Source of the DNA: Leptoclinus maculatus
Taxonomy: Eukaryota; Chordata; Actinopteri; Perciformes; Stichaeidae
DNA: 64,000 nucleotides
Direction of reading: 5' to 3'
NCBI GenBank assembly: GCA_032191485.1
Contig: JAVDOI010000012.1
Location: forward strand, 11,594,635 to 11,658,634
The position numbers and the translations under genes are program-made. Positions 10,601-19,700 of the stretch are shown here, piece by piece. The notes below the pieces were generated by a model. That model ran no database searches. It was not told where the DNA came from and saw nothing but the letters and a program-made list of their open reading frames with translations. Numbering within the stretch: position 1 is the stretch's first letter; each line of letters starts with the position of its first letter.

Positions 10601-13138
10601 AGAACATTGTTTCCCATCCGAAACAAAGCAAGTGTACATACTCACTAGGTGCTGCAGAATTGCAGATGTGAAAGCCAGATGTTTGGCGGTGCAGTTTGGT
10701 TGCTGATGCGTTTTGTGATTGATTTTGTTGACAGGAAGCAGTGCGCTGTGGGATCCACAGGACAGTTCACGCAGGAGAAGTGGGCCCCGCGTCCGTAGTG
10801 AAGGAGGTAAGCCGTTCAACAATGACGCGAGACATTTCTGAACAGGGTGTCATATGAGAACTTAATTATCTCAGGAACTAAACAAAACAATAAAACAATG
10901 AAGTCACGCACAAACAATATGAATTAGTAAACCGGCTATAGCAGGCAGAGATCCAAAAGAAACAAGACGTTGGGCAGTTGAAGTCGGCAAAGGAGCAGAT
11001 TGGGAGTGTCTGAAAATGGACCGGACAACAACTGCACAAAGGGCTACACAAACACATACAAATACATGTGTAGATGCATAACTGCAATATCATTTTTTAC
11101 TCTTTGTGTCCATCTCAGCTGCTGTATTTAAACTGCTTTAGTGAAAAGCTACAGTACGTCTTACTGCCTAAATAAGTGGCCACTCTAACGCCCTCCCTCA
11201 AAGTGACAGCTCAGCTATGCCACAACAGATGCAAGTGCGCTTCTAGAAATAGACTGCAAATTCTGCTGACATGTACAACATGGAGGATTTGTTTGTGGTT
11301 TATAACCTTTCGCCTCTTGACCCATCTTTATATTTTAGGCTGTAGAAGTGCTGAAAGCTGAACGGGTTGGACACGGTTACAGAACCCTGGAAGACCAAGT
11401 TCTGTACAAAAAGCTGCTGGCTCAGAACATGCACTTTGAGGTGAGGAATTATCACCATTTCCATCAAAAAGCTGCATCACCAATGAGGTTATTGATTTCT
11501 GCAAGAATGTCTATTAAATCTACTAAACATACTGAGTCCTGTTTATAGTTACCTACTCATCATTTTGATCATTGCAGAGTGGGATAATTTGATCAGGTAA
11601 TTATAGCAACATAGCTGACTGCATTACTACAACACCCACCAGTAGGAGCACAGTGATACGCTGACCTCTAGTGGAGCCTCCAGAATCACAACTGGAAGAA
11701 GAAAGACTGCAGTAATTAGGTTTCTCAGAGCTTCCTGTGCTGTTCGGATTGCAGGTGTGTCCTGTTTCCAGTAAGCTGACAGGTGCCTGTGACCCAGACT
11801 TCACCAAGCATCCGGTCATCACGTGAGCTGTGTTTATTGTACATGACGGGTCTTGTTATTAACCTGCATTAAAGTAGAATTGGGGGCTTAATTCATTTTT
11901 TGTTTGGATTTCCTCGTTTTCTTCGTGCAGGTTCAGGAAGGACAAAGCGAACTACTCCCTGAATACAGACGACCCACTGATCTTCAACTCAACCCTGCAC
12001 CTCGACTACAGCACAGCGCACAAATACATGGGATTCACAGAGGAGGAATTCAAACGACTGGTGAGATCAAAGGCATGAATAATTACAGCAGTGGTTCACA
12101 GGACGAAGGCATTTGAATATATTTTGAAATCATAGCATGGGGTGTAGATGCCCTGTGCATGGTAATAACTATATCAGTTGCTAATTAAAGCAGGAACAAA
12201 ATCTCCATAGCCTCAAATCCTATTAATAATTACAATTATTAACCTATTTTAAACAGTGTGTGGAGAAGTGTGCTTCCCATCCAGGTTTCATCCGGTTTGC
12301 ACATGGATTGATCTTTAAATAAAAAGTTTTACATTTTGCTAATTTGCTTTCTTGCCAAGAGTTAGATGAGAAGAATAATAGAGGAGGAAACAGCTTTTCC
12401 ACCACCAATCATCGTGTTCATACACTCACCCAGAAACTGCAGAGTTTTATATCTTTGAGATTTCTTGGGGCCTAGTGGATGGATGCACACTTAAAAAGAA
12501 AAAATATTGTTTTCCCGAACACCAGAATAATGATTCCAACTTTTTAAGGTGGGAGTAACTGACGTTAACTTTAGCTATTCATTAAATTAGCCGTATAACG
12601 TTACTATGTGCCGGGTGATGCTGTAACCCAGAAAATAGGGCCTATTCATTATAATCTAAATATGATAAAATCAGATCCACATTTACAAGCTTCTACAATA
12701 AGTGATGAACACATTAATGCATCAATGGATATAATATAATAAACATTCTGAAAAGTACAATTATCAGTGCTTTTACCTTTGGTACTTTTAGTATATTTTG
12801 ATGTAAATACTTTGGTACTTTTACTTGTAACTGAGTATTTTTGTACTAAAGGGAAAGGTTGGACTGGCTACGCTAAGCTAACTGGTCGTTGGCTGGTACA
12901 AGCAGCATGAATCATCTCATCTCACTCTTTGCAAGACAGTGGATAAGCGCATTTCACAAATTGCTGAACTATTCCTTAAAATTTAACTCAAGCACACTAA
13001 ATATGCACCTTAGTGACTTCTTGTGTCTCGTAGAACATCAGTTCTGCAAAGTCATGCTTCCTGCCTGAGGAGGAGAAGAAACAGCTCGTCCACAGACTGT
13101 ACGAGGCGTACGGGATGATAAGGTCGACTGCCTTTTAA
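2658..13138 (+). CDS. ada: ada, adenosine deaminase (exons 2-11; exon 1 outside window)
   Basis: Adenosine deaminase hydrolyses adenosine and deoxyadenosine to inosine and deoxyinosine in purine salvage; it is a cytosolic (also cell-surface) zinc enzyme with a TIM-barrel fold. Ten exons, 2658-2719, 3602-3724, 5479-5622, 5718-5833, 7672-7796, 10735-10806, 11339-11440, 11755-11822, 11931-12060 and 13034-13138, join in frame to 1047 nt, giving 348 aa plus stop. Human ADA has 363 aa, so only about 11 N-terminal residues (exon 1) are missing. Metal and catalytic motifs are all present: HVHLDG (exon 2), VHAGE (exon 7), GHGY (exon 8) and SLNTDDP (exon 10). All introns are GT-AG. There is no frameshift or internal stop, so the gene looks functional. 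Its promoter is not in the window. It converges on pkig, as in human. Confidence 0.97.
2720..3601 (+). repeat. ada intron 2, with a dispersed repeat in its 3' half
   Basis: Intron. The segment about 3170-3250 reappears inverted in ttpal intron 4 at about 43662-43735: the strings for 'agcaccaaacagcag' and 'tggtgaacatagtg' lie in the same order on the opposite strand. A GTAC tandem repeat lies at about 3077-3088. Confidence 0.6.
3602..3724 (+). CDS. ada: ada exon 3
   Basis: 123 bp, as in human. It completes the split AA|G codon from exon 2 and encodes RRGIPLPANTVEEM... through ...FAEYMHVV, the substrate-pocket lid helix region. Donor GTAAGT. Confidence 0.96.
3725..5478 (+). other. ada intron 3
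   Basis: No gene seen. It holds a run of 20 G at 4392-4411 and, at about 4718-4803, the tail of a common teleost dispersed repeat ending in 'gttgcagctcc'. The rest appears to be unique AT-rich sequence. Confidence 0.6.
4392..4411 (+). repeat. poly-G tract, 20 G
   Basis: Uninterrupted run of 20 guanines in ada intron 3. It is a length-variable homopolymer and error-prone in assemblies. Confidence 0.95.
5479..5622 (+). CDS. ada: ada exon 4
   Basis: 144 bp, as in human. It encodes GDREAIKRIAYEFVEDKAKE and then GVIYVEVRYSPHFLA..., nearly identical to human ADA. Split codon GC|T from exon 3; donor GTAAGT. Confidence 0.97.
5718..5833 (+). CDS. ada: ada exon 5
   Basis: 116 bp, as in human. It encodes GDLSPDEVVHLVNEG... 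and ends in KARSILCCMRHMP, a conserved barrel strand. The intron before it is only 95 bp (5623-5717). Donor GTAATG. Confidence 0.97.
5834..7671 (+). other. ada intron 5, repeat-rich
   Basis: No gene. About 6000-6480 holds a teleost dispersed repeat with the 'gctaacatttgcgaattagc' motif, related to copies at about 8880-9070 and 59160-59510. About 6530-6700 is a degenerate trinucleotide repeat. About 7195-7455 is another dispersed repeat, with 'ggaaacaaggggaaaaagct' and ending 'gttgaactattcctttaag'. A (TG)n tract lies at 7587-7615. Confidence 0.7.
7587..7615 (+). repeat. (TG)n microsatellite
   Basis: About 14 perfect TG units, 57 bp upstream of the ada exon 6 acceptor. Confidence 0.95.
7672..7796 (+). 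CDS. ada: ada exon 6
   Basis: 125 bp, one codon shorter than the 128 bp of human exon 6. It encodes MDVVELCKKYHRDG and then VVAIDLAGDESLNCE...HRNAYE. The LAGDE motif is the conserved substrate-contact strand. The missing codon falls in the variable loop after GDE. Donor GTGAGT. Confidence 0.96.
7875..7992. repeat. long inverted repeat (hairpin) in ada intron 6
   Basis: The arms 7875-7896 and 7971-7992 are perfect 22-bp reverse complements. After a one-base bulge at 7897, a further perfect 10 bp pair (7898-7907 with 7961-7970). The loop is 53 nt and C-rich. The hairpin starts 78 bp after the exon 6 donor. Confidence 0.9.
8055..8115 (+). repeat. teleost short interspersed repeat, conserved core
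   Basis: Contains 'tcatttagcagacgctttta' followed by 'tccaaagcgacttaca', a core I recognise as widespread in teleost genomes. The borders of the full element are not clear; it may extend to about 8210. Confidence 0.75.
8703..8860 (-). mobile_element. tRNA-derived SINE, minus strand
   Basis: Read on the minus strand, the element begins with a tRNA-like head. A-box TAGCTCAGTGGG lies at 8850-8839 and B-box GGTTCGATCCC at 8804-8794. A tRNA-unrelated body follows, with 'acactgaaccctaagttgct'. This is the layout of the common teleost tRNA-derived SINE. The head does not fold as an intact functional tRNA acceptor stem, and no clear target-site duplication was seen. Confidence 0.8.
8880..9070 (+). 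repeat. dispersed repeat fragment ('gcatgttagcattt' family)
   Basis: Shares 'aacatgttagcattgtcatt' and 'gagcatgttagcatttagct' with the longer copy near 59400-59470 and, inverted, the one near 6000-6110. Confidence 0.7.
10735..10806 (+). CDS. ada: ada exon 7
   Basis: 72 bp, as in human. It encodes EAVRCGIHRTVHAGEVGPAS..., with the zinc ligand His and catalytic Glu of the VHAGE motif (human H214 and E217). Donor GTAAGC. Confidence 0.97.
10807..11338 (+). other. ada intron 7
   Basis: 532-bp intron; nothing further recognised. Confidence 0.7.
11339..11440 (+). CDS. ada: ada exon 8
   Basis: 102 bp, as in human. It encodes AVEVLKAERVGHGYRTLEDQ...NMHFE, including the catalytic GHGY histidine (human H238). 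Confidence 0.97.
11441..11754 (+). other. ada intron 8
   Basis: 314-bp intron; nothing further recognised. Confidence 0.7.
11755..11822 (+). CDS. ada: ada exon 9
   Basis: 68 bp, one codon longer than the 65 bp of human. It encodes VCPVSSKLTGACDPDFTKHP and then VI; human has ICPWSSYLTGAW.... Cys replaces the human Trp after GA. Donor GTGAGC. Confidence 0.94.
11931..12060 (+). CDS. ada: ada exon 10
   Basis: 130 bp, as in human. It encodes FRKDKANYSLNTDDPLIFNS... through ...GFTEEEFKRL, with the zinc ligand Asp and adjacent catalytic Asp (human D295 and D296). Confidence 0.97.
12061..13033 (+). other. ada intron 10
   Basis: No gene. About 12740-12850 and 12861-12985 are fragments of two dispersed repeat families, the second with 'gctaagctaactgg' and ending 'ctgaactattcctta'. 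Confidence 0.6.
13034..13138 (+). CDS. ada: ada exon 11 (terminal, with stop)
   Basis: Encodes NISSAKSCFLPEEEKKQLVH and then RLYEAYGMIRSTAF, followed by TAA at 13136-13138. Human exon 11 is 103 bp and a short exon 12 supplies the last residues; here the frame runs straight to a stop, giving a shorter, different tail after YGM. Confidence 0.93.
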   Translation, partial: NISSAKSCFLPEEEKKQLVHRLYEAYGMIRSTAF

Positions 13139-14020
13139 ACTGACGAAGAAGGCAGTCTGAGGAGGAAGCGGGACCTAACCCAGGGACAAACCTTCATCTC
13201 ACCCACCCGACACAGCGGAATGTCTTTTCCTAATTTGTAACCAGACACAAAACCTACAGAATAGTATTTGAAATATGCTGTTCATCATATGGCTGCTGCC
13301 TTCACCTCACATATTTGTACATCATCAATTTGTCAGTATTCCATCCAAGTACTTGGATACCTTTTAATACTTTAGTTTACAGCTCAGTTTCCAGAGGATG
13401 TCATGGTGCTCTGCAAGGTGTTAAAAATACGGGCAAGCAAATTGTTTTTGTGTTTATGAAGCAGATTTTGTTTATATGAAACCTCTGGATACATTCTTCA
13501 TCTTGTGTTTGCATCCTGTTGTCATGAACAAAATCAGGAAAGCTGTTGATGCACAATTACTCAACAGTTTGAACACTTTGTCAGCATGTAGGGGAAGGGG
13601 AAAGGGGTATTTGTTCATCTTTTGGGGTAAAAGAAATGTGGTGAGGGATAATTGAAGATTTGCTACTTATGGGGTAAATATGGCGTACTGTGAATATCCA
13701 TAGTTTTGTTTAAGGGAGAAGTAATTGAATCAAGTGTCGGAAACATGTGCTTTCTGCCCTAAACACGTAACAAAAGGTAAAACGGCTCAATACCAAAAGT
13801 GTAGTCTCACATTAAACCACTAGGGGGCGCACAACAGTCACCTAAATGGACAAACCACAGTGGACCGACTGTGGTTTTGCACATCGTAATTACTCAATTC
13901 TTTTAAACTATATATTTATTTAAAACATTGCATTTCCATTTCACTACCTAAAAAGAGCACTTCCAGTTATACCAGACACGTTTATGGCACATAATAAAGG
14001 CTATAATGAAATGTTTGTGC
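13139..14020 (+). other. ada: ada 3' UTR (inferred)
   Basis: AATAAA at 13993-13998 is followed within 40 bp by T/GT-rich sequence, a plausible polyadenylation site. A second AATAAA lies at 14193-14198. The UTR end is inferred. Confidence 0.55.
13993..13998 (+). terminator. candidate ada poly(A) signal
   Basis: Consensus AATAAA, 855 bp after the ada stop codon, with a GT-rich region downstream (about 14010-14035). Confidence 0.5.
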
Positions 14021-14439
14021 ACGTCAGCTTGTTTCTTTAAGATGATAATCTACAGTATTGTATTATAAGCCAGTACTTATATGTATCTTCATTATAATAT
14101 AACATCACTTAAGTACAGAGCTTTTCAGGTCATTAAAGAGGGAATTAACTTAAACTGACACTAAAGAGAAATTGCAACTTTATATGTAAAGAAATAAATG
14201 GGAGCACTGGGAACATGCTAGGTGGAAATGTAAATACTAACTTCCTGCAGCCACGCTAATGTACACAAAAGCTGCATTCAATAATATTTATGGCTCTGGA
14301 ATAACTCGGCGAACTAGACTCATTAATCCCGTTTGACTTGGCACCGCTACAGCTCCTATACCTGCTGTGTTCGACAGAATCCTGCAAATTGCCTCCTGTG
14401 AAAAGCTAATTACGCTCGAAAACATAAAATACAAATGTA

Positions 14440-15015
14440 ACAGTAATTCATAAGTATTTTATTACACAAAGAAAGTTGCTATCACAAAGTTATCACTGAA
14501 CATTAAGCAATAAATATGAAGTCCGTACACGACAGTATAATGGCGACTATGTTTTGTTACTAAAAAATGACGAGGACAAGAGCGTCACAAACACGCACGC
14601 ATACATAGAAAGAAAATGACAAACAGATGATTATGAATACGCCCTCCATGACACAGTTCCATAGGCTGGAACAATGTTTTGAGTGTTATAAATCTGTTCA
14701 GCTCAGTTCATCTCCACAGACATTAATCCAAAGTTTCTGTGCTTTCTTGTCCGGTCAGGAATATAAATGACTAACAGAGAGTGAAGCAAAAGAGCAGCAT
14801 CTCAATTGTCAGTTCTGCTCCGCATGTTACAATCTGATCCAATGAAAAGGCGAACATTTGGGCCTCTGAAGCTCCAAACAGGCTGGCAGTGAGCGAAGGT
14901 GTCCTCGTGTCCAGTTCGGACAGCCAATATACACTCTCCCTTTCATTTCTCTCCACATTCACTACTCTCTACTTTTCACTTCTTGGCTCTGCCGCCCTTT
15001 GGTCTCTGGCTGAGT
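14440..15015 (-). other. pkig: pkig 3' UTR (inferred)
   Basis: The minus strand after the pkig stop. AATAAA on the minus strand lies at 14463-14458, the first clear signal. If used, the ada and pkig transcripts end about 400 bp apart without overlap. Confidence 0.45.
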
Positions 15016-15098
15016 TTAGGATGGGCCTCCACCTCCCTGGGCATCTTGGCTGGTGGAGCCCTCTGCCTCAGGGGCTGGGGAGGCCCCCGGGTCTCCTT
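15016..15098 (-). CDS. pkig: pkig last coding exon
   Basis: 83 bp after a TTTCCTCCAG acceptor. It completes the split codon G|AA and encodes GDPGASPAPEAEGSTSQDAQ and then GGGGPS; TAA is at 15018-15016. It is less conserved than the first exon, as in mammals. Confidence 0.93.
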
Positions 15099-16129
15099 CT
15101 GGAGGAAACAATATGCAAAAAAATGAAATCAGTCAAAGATGTGTTTATATTATCAAGCTCAAAAGTGGTTTGGCATTCCAAACAGCAGGCAATAAATCTG
15201 CCTTCAGGGTCCAGAAAAAAAATTAAAAAGAGAATTCATAGGAAGGAACTACAACTTCCTGTAGCAATACAGTGTCAAGCATGATATGAGATTATTTCCA
15301 GACTTGATGTTTCCCAGCTGACTGGCGTTAGATTTATAGCTGTAAGATTGGTCATGTCATGGGAAATTTATCTTTGAATGAAAAGGAAGTCGGCATGAAC
15401 AAGAATGTCACACACAATGGTCAGACTGGGACAACTTGACACTCTGCTGAGAGTAGAGGAAGCCAGGACTATCAGTCATTGTGCTGCCTATACGACTCAT
15501 TACTAAGGCAACAAAGCGAAACGAAGGAATCTCATGGAGACCATAAGCTGAGCAGTACCACCTCTTTGTATTTAAATATTGTGGTGCACTAAGACACAGA
15601 CGAAGCTGTCTAGCTCTTCATCATCTTCAGGAGGATGAATTTGTCATGACTTCTGGGTAAATTCAAACTTTTTTTCAAACGGGAAAACATGGCAACCACG
15701 TTAAACATAATGCTACAAAATGGCAAACTAAAAAGACAGATGTCGTCCTCACTGCTTGATGTTTCCAACGAGTTACAGTGGCCTCTATGGACTTTTTTCC
15801 TTTCTTTATAATAACTACAACATTTTTAGCAAATTACGAGCCATGTTTTCCTCGTTTTTTGTCATTTTGTGCCACTTGGTATCAGGTGTAACTGAACCAT
15901 GGAGACACGAGTCTTAATTCTGAGTTAGGCTGGGTTTAGGGTGGCTAATTTTTTCAGGCTTGAAATTAATAATTTTTTAATTACATATTTTGGGCTGTAG
16001 TCTCCTACTCATTACGCACACAGAAAATGCATAAAGACACATTCAATATTCAAATTAGAATACATACAACAAATATAGAATAGAATAAAACAGAGTATGT
16101 AAAAGTACAGTTACGTATACATACATATC

Positions 16130-16179
<50 letters not shown>

Positions 16180-16712
16180 CACCCGTATAAACACCAATTA
16201 TGTACAGTATGTGCAATATCAGTGTGAATGAGGGTAGTGCAAATGGTAGTGTGCAAAACCAGCATAACAAAATGTGTACATTTGTATAGTCCAGAGTGCT
16301 AGTAGAGAGTAGTGGTGATGGTCAATAACTGAATGAACTGTAACTCACTCACGTGTGTATACCCGATTCATTATAAACTCCGCCCGAACACATTGTCAGA
16401 AGCTGACTTTGTCTGACTGGAGTTAAACTACTTTTAAACAACTTTGAAACAGTCCCACAATCAAAATGAATAAAGCCTGCCTAACACATAGGGACCAGTG
16501 TAAAAACGACTCGCGCCGTGTTACGCGTGTATTCAGATGTGGGCTTACTGACCTGCAGCCTTCAGGTCCATCACTGCCAGATCTTTGGTGAGTTCACTGG
16601 TGCTGGCCGCTCCTTCTCCTTCCCCTTTCCCTGCGATGTCGGGTACTGCGTTCCTGCGGCCTGTGCGATCACAGTTGATGAAGTCTGAGTACGACGTCTC
16701 CACGTCCATCAT
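15016..16712 (-). CDS. pkig: pkig, cAMP-dependent protein kinase inhibitor gamma
   Basis: PKI-gamma is a small pseudosubstrate inhibitor that binds the catalytic subunit of protein kinase A and helps export it from the nucleus. Two coding exons (16712-16553 and 15098-15016) join GCAG|GTCAGT to TCCAG|AAGG, giving 80 aa plus stop; human PKIG has 76. Residues 1-20 contain SYSDFINCDRTGRRNAVPDI, the kinase-binding helix (SYSDF) and the pseudosubstrate RTGRRNAV with Ala in place of the phospho-acceptor. Residues 41-50 (LTKDLAVMDL) fit the leucine-rich export signal of the family. The tail is Gly/Pro/Glu-rich and ends QGGGGPS. Met2 rather than Met1 could also serve as start. It converges on ada, as in human. 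Confidence 0.96.
15099..16552 (-). other. pkig coding intron
   Basis: 1454-bp intron. It holds an (AT)n tract at 16133-16175; otherwise nothing recognised. Confidence 0.8.
16133..16175. repeat. (AT)n microsatellite
   Basis: About 21 AT units in the pkig intron. Confidence 0.95.
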
Positions 16713-16740
16713 CTGTCCATGACCAGCGCTCTCATTACAC
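16553..16740 (-). CDS. pkig: pkig first coding exon with 28-nt 5' UTR
   Basis: The acceptor CATCTTGGCAG ends at 16741; the exon starts at 16740 with 28 nt of leader, then ATGATG at 16712. The leader within the exon starts at an acceptor, so upstream noncoding exon(s) must exist at higher coordinates. The donor is GTCAGT at 16552. Confidence 0.92.
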
Positions 16741-19700
16741 CTGCCAAGATGAGAGGAGGGGGATGTCAAGACGGATGCGGAGGTGTTGCGAGAAGCAAAT
16801 AAATCACCCTGCGGTCTGCCTTCAAATGTCTGCAGGACCCGTGGGAGGACCTATCACTGTGTTTTGTGAATGTGACGCAGGAATACTGGCTAAAGACTTA
16901 AAAAAGAAAACAATATATCACCGTGCTATTTCAGGGGCAAATGAGGATGACCAATGCAGAGTGAGAGAGTGGGCAGAAAGGGGGCACTTCGGAAGCACTC
17001 CCACCACCTGAAAGGCCAACAGCAGCCGGGAGAGTATTAATAAAAAGAAGAACGGCGGTGTTAATAAATCCTTTTTCTGCACAGCAAATAATGGCACTAC
17101 TGGCATCTCTGCTAATAGGCTGTCCTAATTACATCAGGAAAAACGAAAAACCTGCATCAAATCTCTCACAGCTCTCACTTCCATAGTCATAGCTGTCTAC
17201 CTGAGTCCATTTGTCTGTCCTTAAGGTACTTACACAGCAAGTATTTCGGGGGGGGGGGGGGAAAGGAGTGGGTGGCTGTAAAGAGCACTGATCAATCAGC
17301 AAAAAAGCTTGAAACCATTCAAAGAAGAAGCAGAGGCGTGGCCAGAAAAGGGCCCCAGTAAAACAGTAAGTAGAGCTCCTATTAGCCATTCATTCCTCTT
17401 CTGTTTCCTGTTCCCAGTCCATATTTAACTAGGTCATGGATCCTGCCAACCACTAAAACACTATACAGCTGGTAACTCCTCAGAGAGAAGAGGACACAAA
17501 ATAAGACTGCTCCAGAAAAGAAACGATACAAAGAATAGGAAAGCTAAAGTAGCAGCAGGAAAGAAAAGGTCCTCAAAGAAAAGGAGAGAGAAAGTTAGAG
17601 ACGCCGCAGACAGCTGTTCCTCTCCTACAGCTTCAGTCCCTGAACATCCTCCCACAGACGGATCAGACCTCACTGCTGTGCAAGGGCTGCATGACTGACT
17701 ACATTTAAGTTACACACATACCCTTGAATAAAGCATGTAACACGACAGAACAGCTGAGCGGCTAAGCTACGAATCTTTAAGAAACTTGAGCGGGGGTCGG
17801 AGTCTCGAAGGGGAACAAGAGAGGAATAAAAACGAGCTGGCAGACACAGCCGCGACACGCTCACCCAGGGCCGGTGTGCTCCACAACCCTTTCCATCACA
17901 TTCTTTTTGTATCACCATTAAAAATGGTCCCACAGTAGTTGTTATTCTTGCTTATGTACAGTATGCGAGCACTATGCCAAAACAGGAAGCCACCCAGGGT
18001 CATTCCCCGAGAGGTCACCAGCCACGCAGACGTAGGAGACGCTGTTTGGGAATGTGTAATTTGCGTTGATGGGCAAACTTTAAGCCCCTGTAGGTAAGAT
18101 GGTAGCTCAGGAAATGTCACTGAGTTCTGGGCGGCTGGCATTTCCCCCAGTGGGTCTACTAAACACAAGAGCCACTCTGTGTTCCCGACTGCAGACGGTG
18201 GTGTGATCCTCTGATAGATTGTCATCTAGGTAGCCAGGCTGTACAGTCATCAGCGAGCCAAATCACCGTGGGAGGCGTCTCACAGGTTCATAATTACACC
18301 TACAGCACCTCCTTTTCATCAACCTTTAGTTCAAACACCTGAGACTCTCACTAATTAGTGCTGAACAATTACAGAAAAATATCTTTATTGACATTTTTTT
18401 TTTTATTTAGATAAATAAATTAAATAAAACTCCTGTATTTGTGGTCAACATAATATTGAACCACATATTTATCTTGTTTGTACTTTTTTTTTAACCAGTG
18501 AAAAGCAATAGTTTGCTTGCTCGCTTTTTATTAAGATGTTACATGGTTGTAAACGTGATATAGAGTGACGAATGAGTCCTACAACTCGGAAATGAGTTAG
18601 GAATTTTGTCTCGACTCGTGGTCAATCCGTTAGCGGAATGGGTTTGAGATTAGGTTTTATATATTGAATCATCAGTAGATAACCATCTTGTGAATTTTGA
18701 AGCTTTTAAGTGTGTTAAAAAAAAGGGCGGATGCTCACAAATAGCTAAATGAGACTACATCACGCGGACTCGTCCACCTTCACAGCCTCGTTGTGTATGC
18801 TCGCGCTCATGCGACTGTGGTGTAGGTATTGTATAGCCTAACTTCCAACTCAAACTCACACACATGCAGATGATGTGTGGATGAAATGTGCCGATACAGT
18901 CTGAGCATCATGCTACATCCATTTGCATCAATCTACAGCCATGACAAGCACAAGACAACGCTAACCAACATACCGTAGTAACTGGCATATACTAAAAGGA
19001 AGACTGACATTTGCTTTCTTACAGAGCGTTAGATGATAAGATTGACACGACTCACGTGTCCGTACGCTTAGTATGAAGCGACTGCCAGCAGCAGGCTAAC
19101 TTAGCTTAGCTTAAAGAGTGGAAACAGGAGGAAACAGCTAGCCTCGCTCGGTCCAAGGTTTGCATAATGGTCCAAGCCAAAGCACAAAAAATCTCTGTAA
19201 AATGTCTTCCTTTTTTTAATTAGTAGACTCCAGAGGTGCTGCTAATCGGTTCCAGCTTTTGTGCTAAGCTATGCCAACTGGTTAGTAACAATCCTTACTT
19301 ATTTAAAAAAAAAGATTTTTTTTAAGAAAGATACCTTTTCTATCAAAAAACAGGCCAGTCTATTTTACTCTAAACTGGACCATAATTTGCTAAATGAACA
19401 TCATGCTGTATTGAAACTAGCGTAGAGAGAATGCAAGTTTTAAGACACTTCCGCACTGGCTTCACTCGGCAGAGCCGGAGTTTGCAAATAAGGTGAGTGC
19501 ATTTGAATTTGTCACCAGACCGTTTCCTCCTGTTTCCATTCTTTCTGCTAAGCTAAGTTAGCAGGGTGCTGGTGTTTATATTTGCCGTACAAACATGAGA
19601 GTAGTATCTATCTTCTCGGCAAGACGTCAAATATGTAGACTTTCCAAAATGCCAAAATATCCCTTTAAATTGCCGCTTCTACGATATTAAAATTTCGATA

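Larger units (their letters stand above)
7797..10734 (+). other. ada intron 6
   Basis: No gene. It contains a strong 118-bp hairpin (7875-7992), a short dispersed repeat (about 8055-8115), a tRNA-derived SINE (about 8703-8860) and a repeat fragment (about 8880-9070). About 9100-10700 shows nothing recognisable. Confidence 0.7.

Noticed and set aside
16050..16270. Two overlapping minus-strand frames with IYIYIY
   Set aside because: Translations of the (AT)n tract in the pkig intron.
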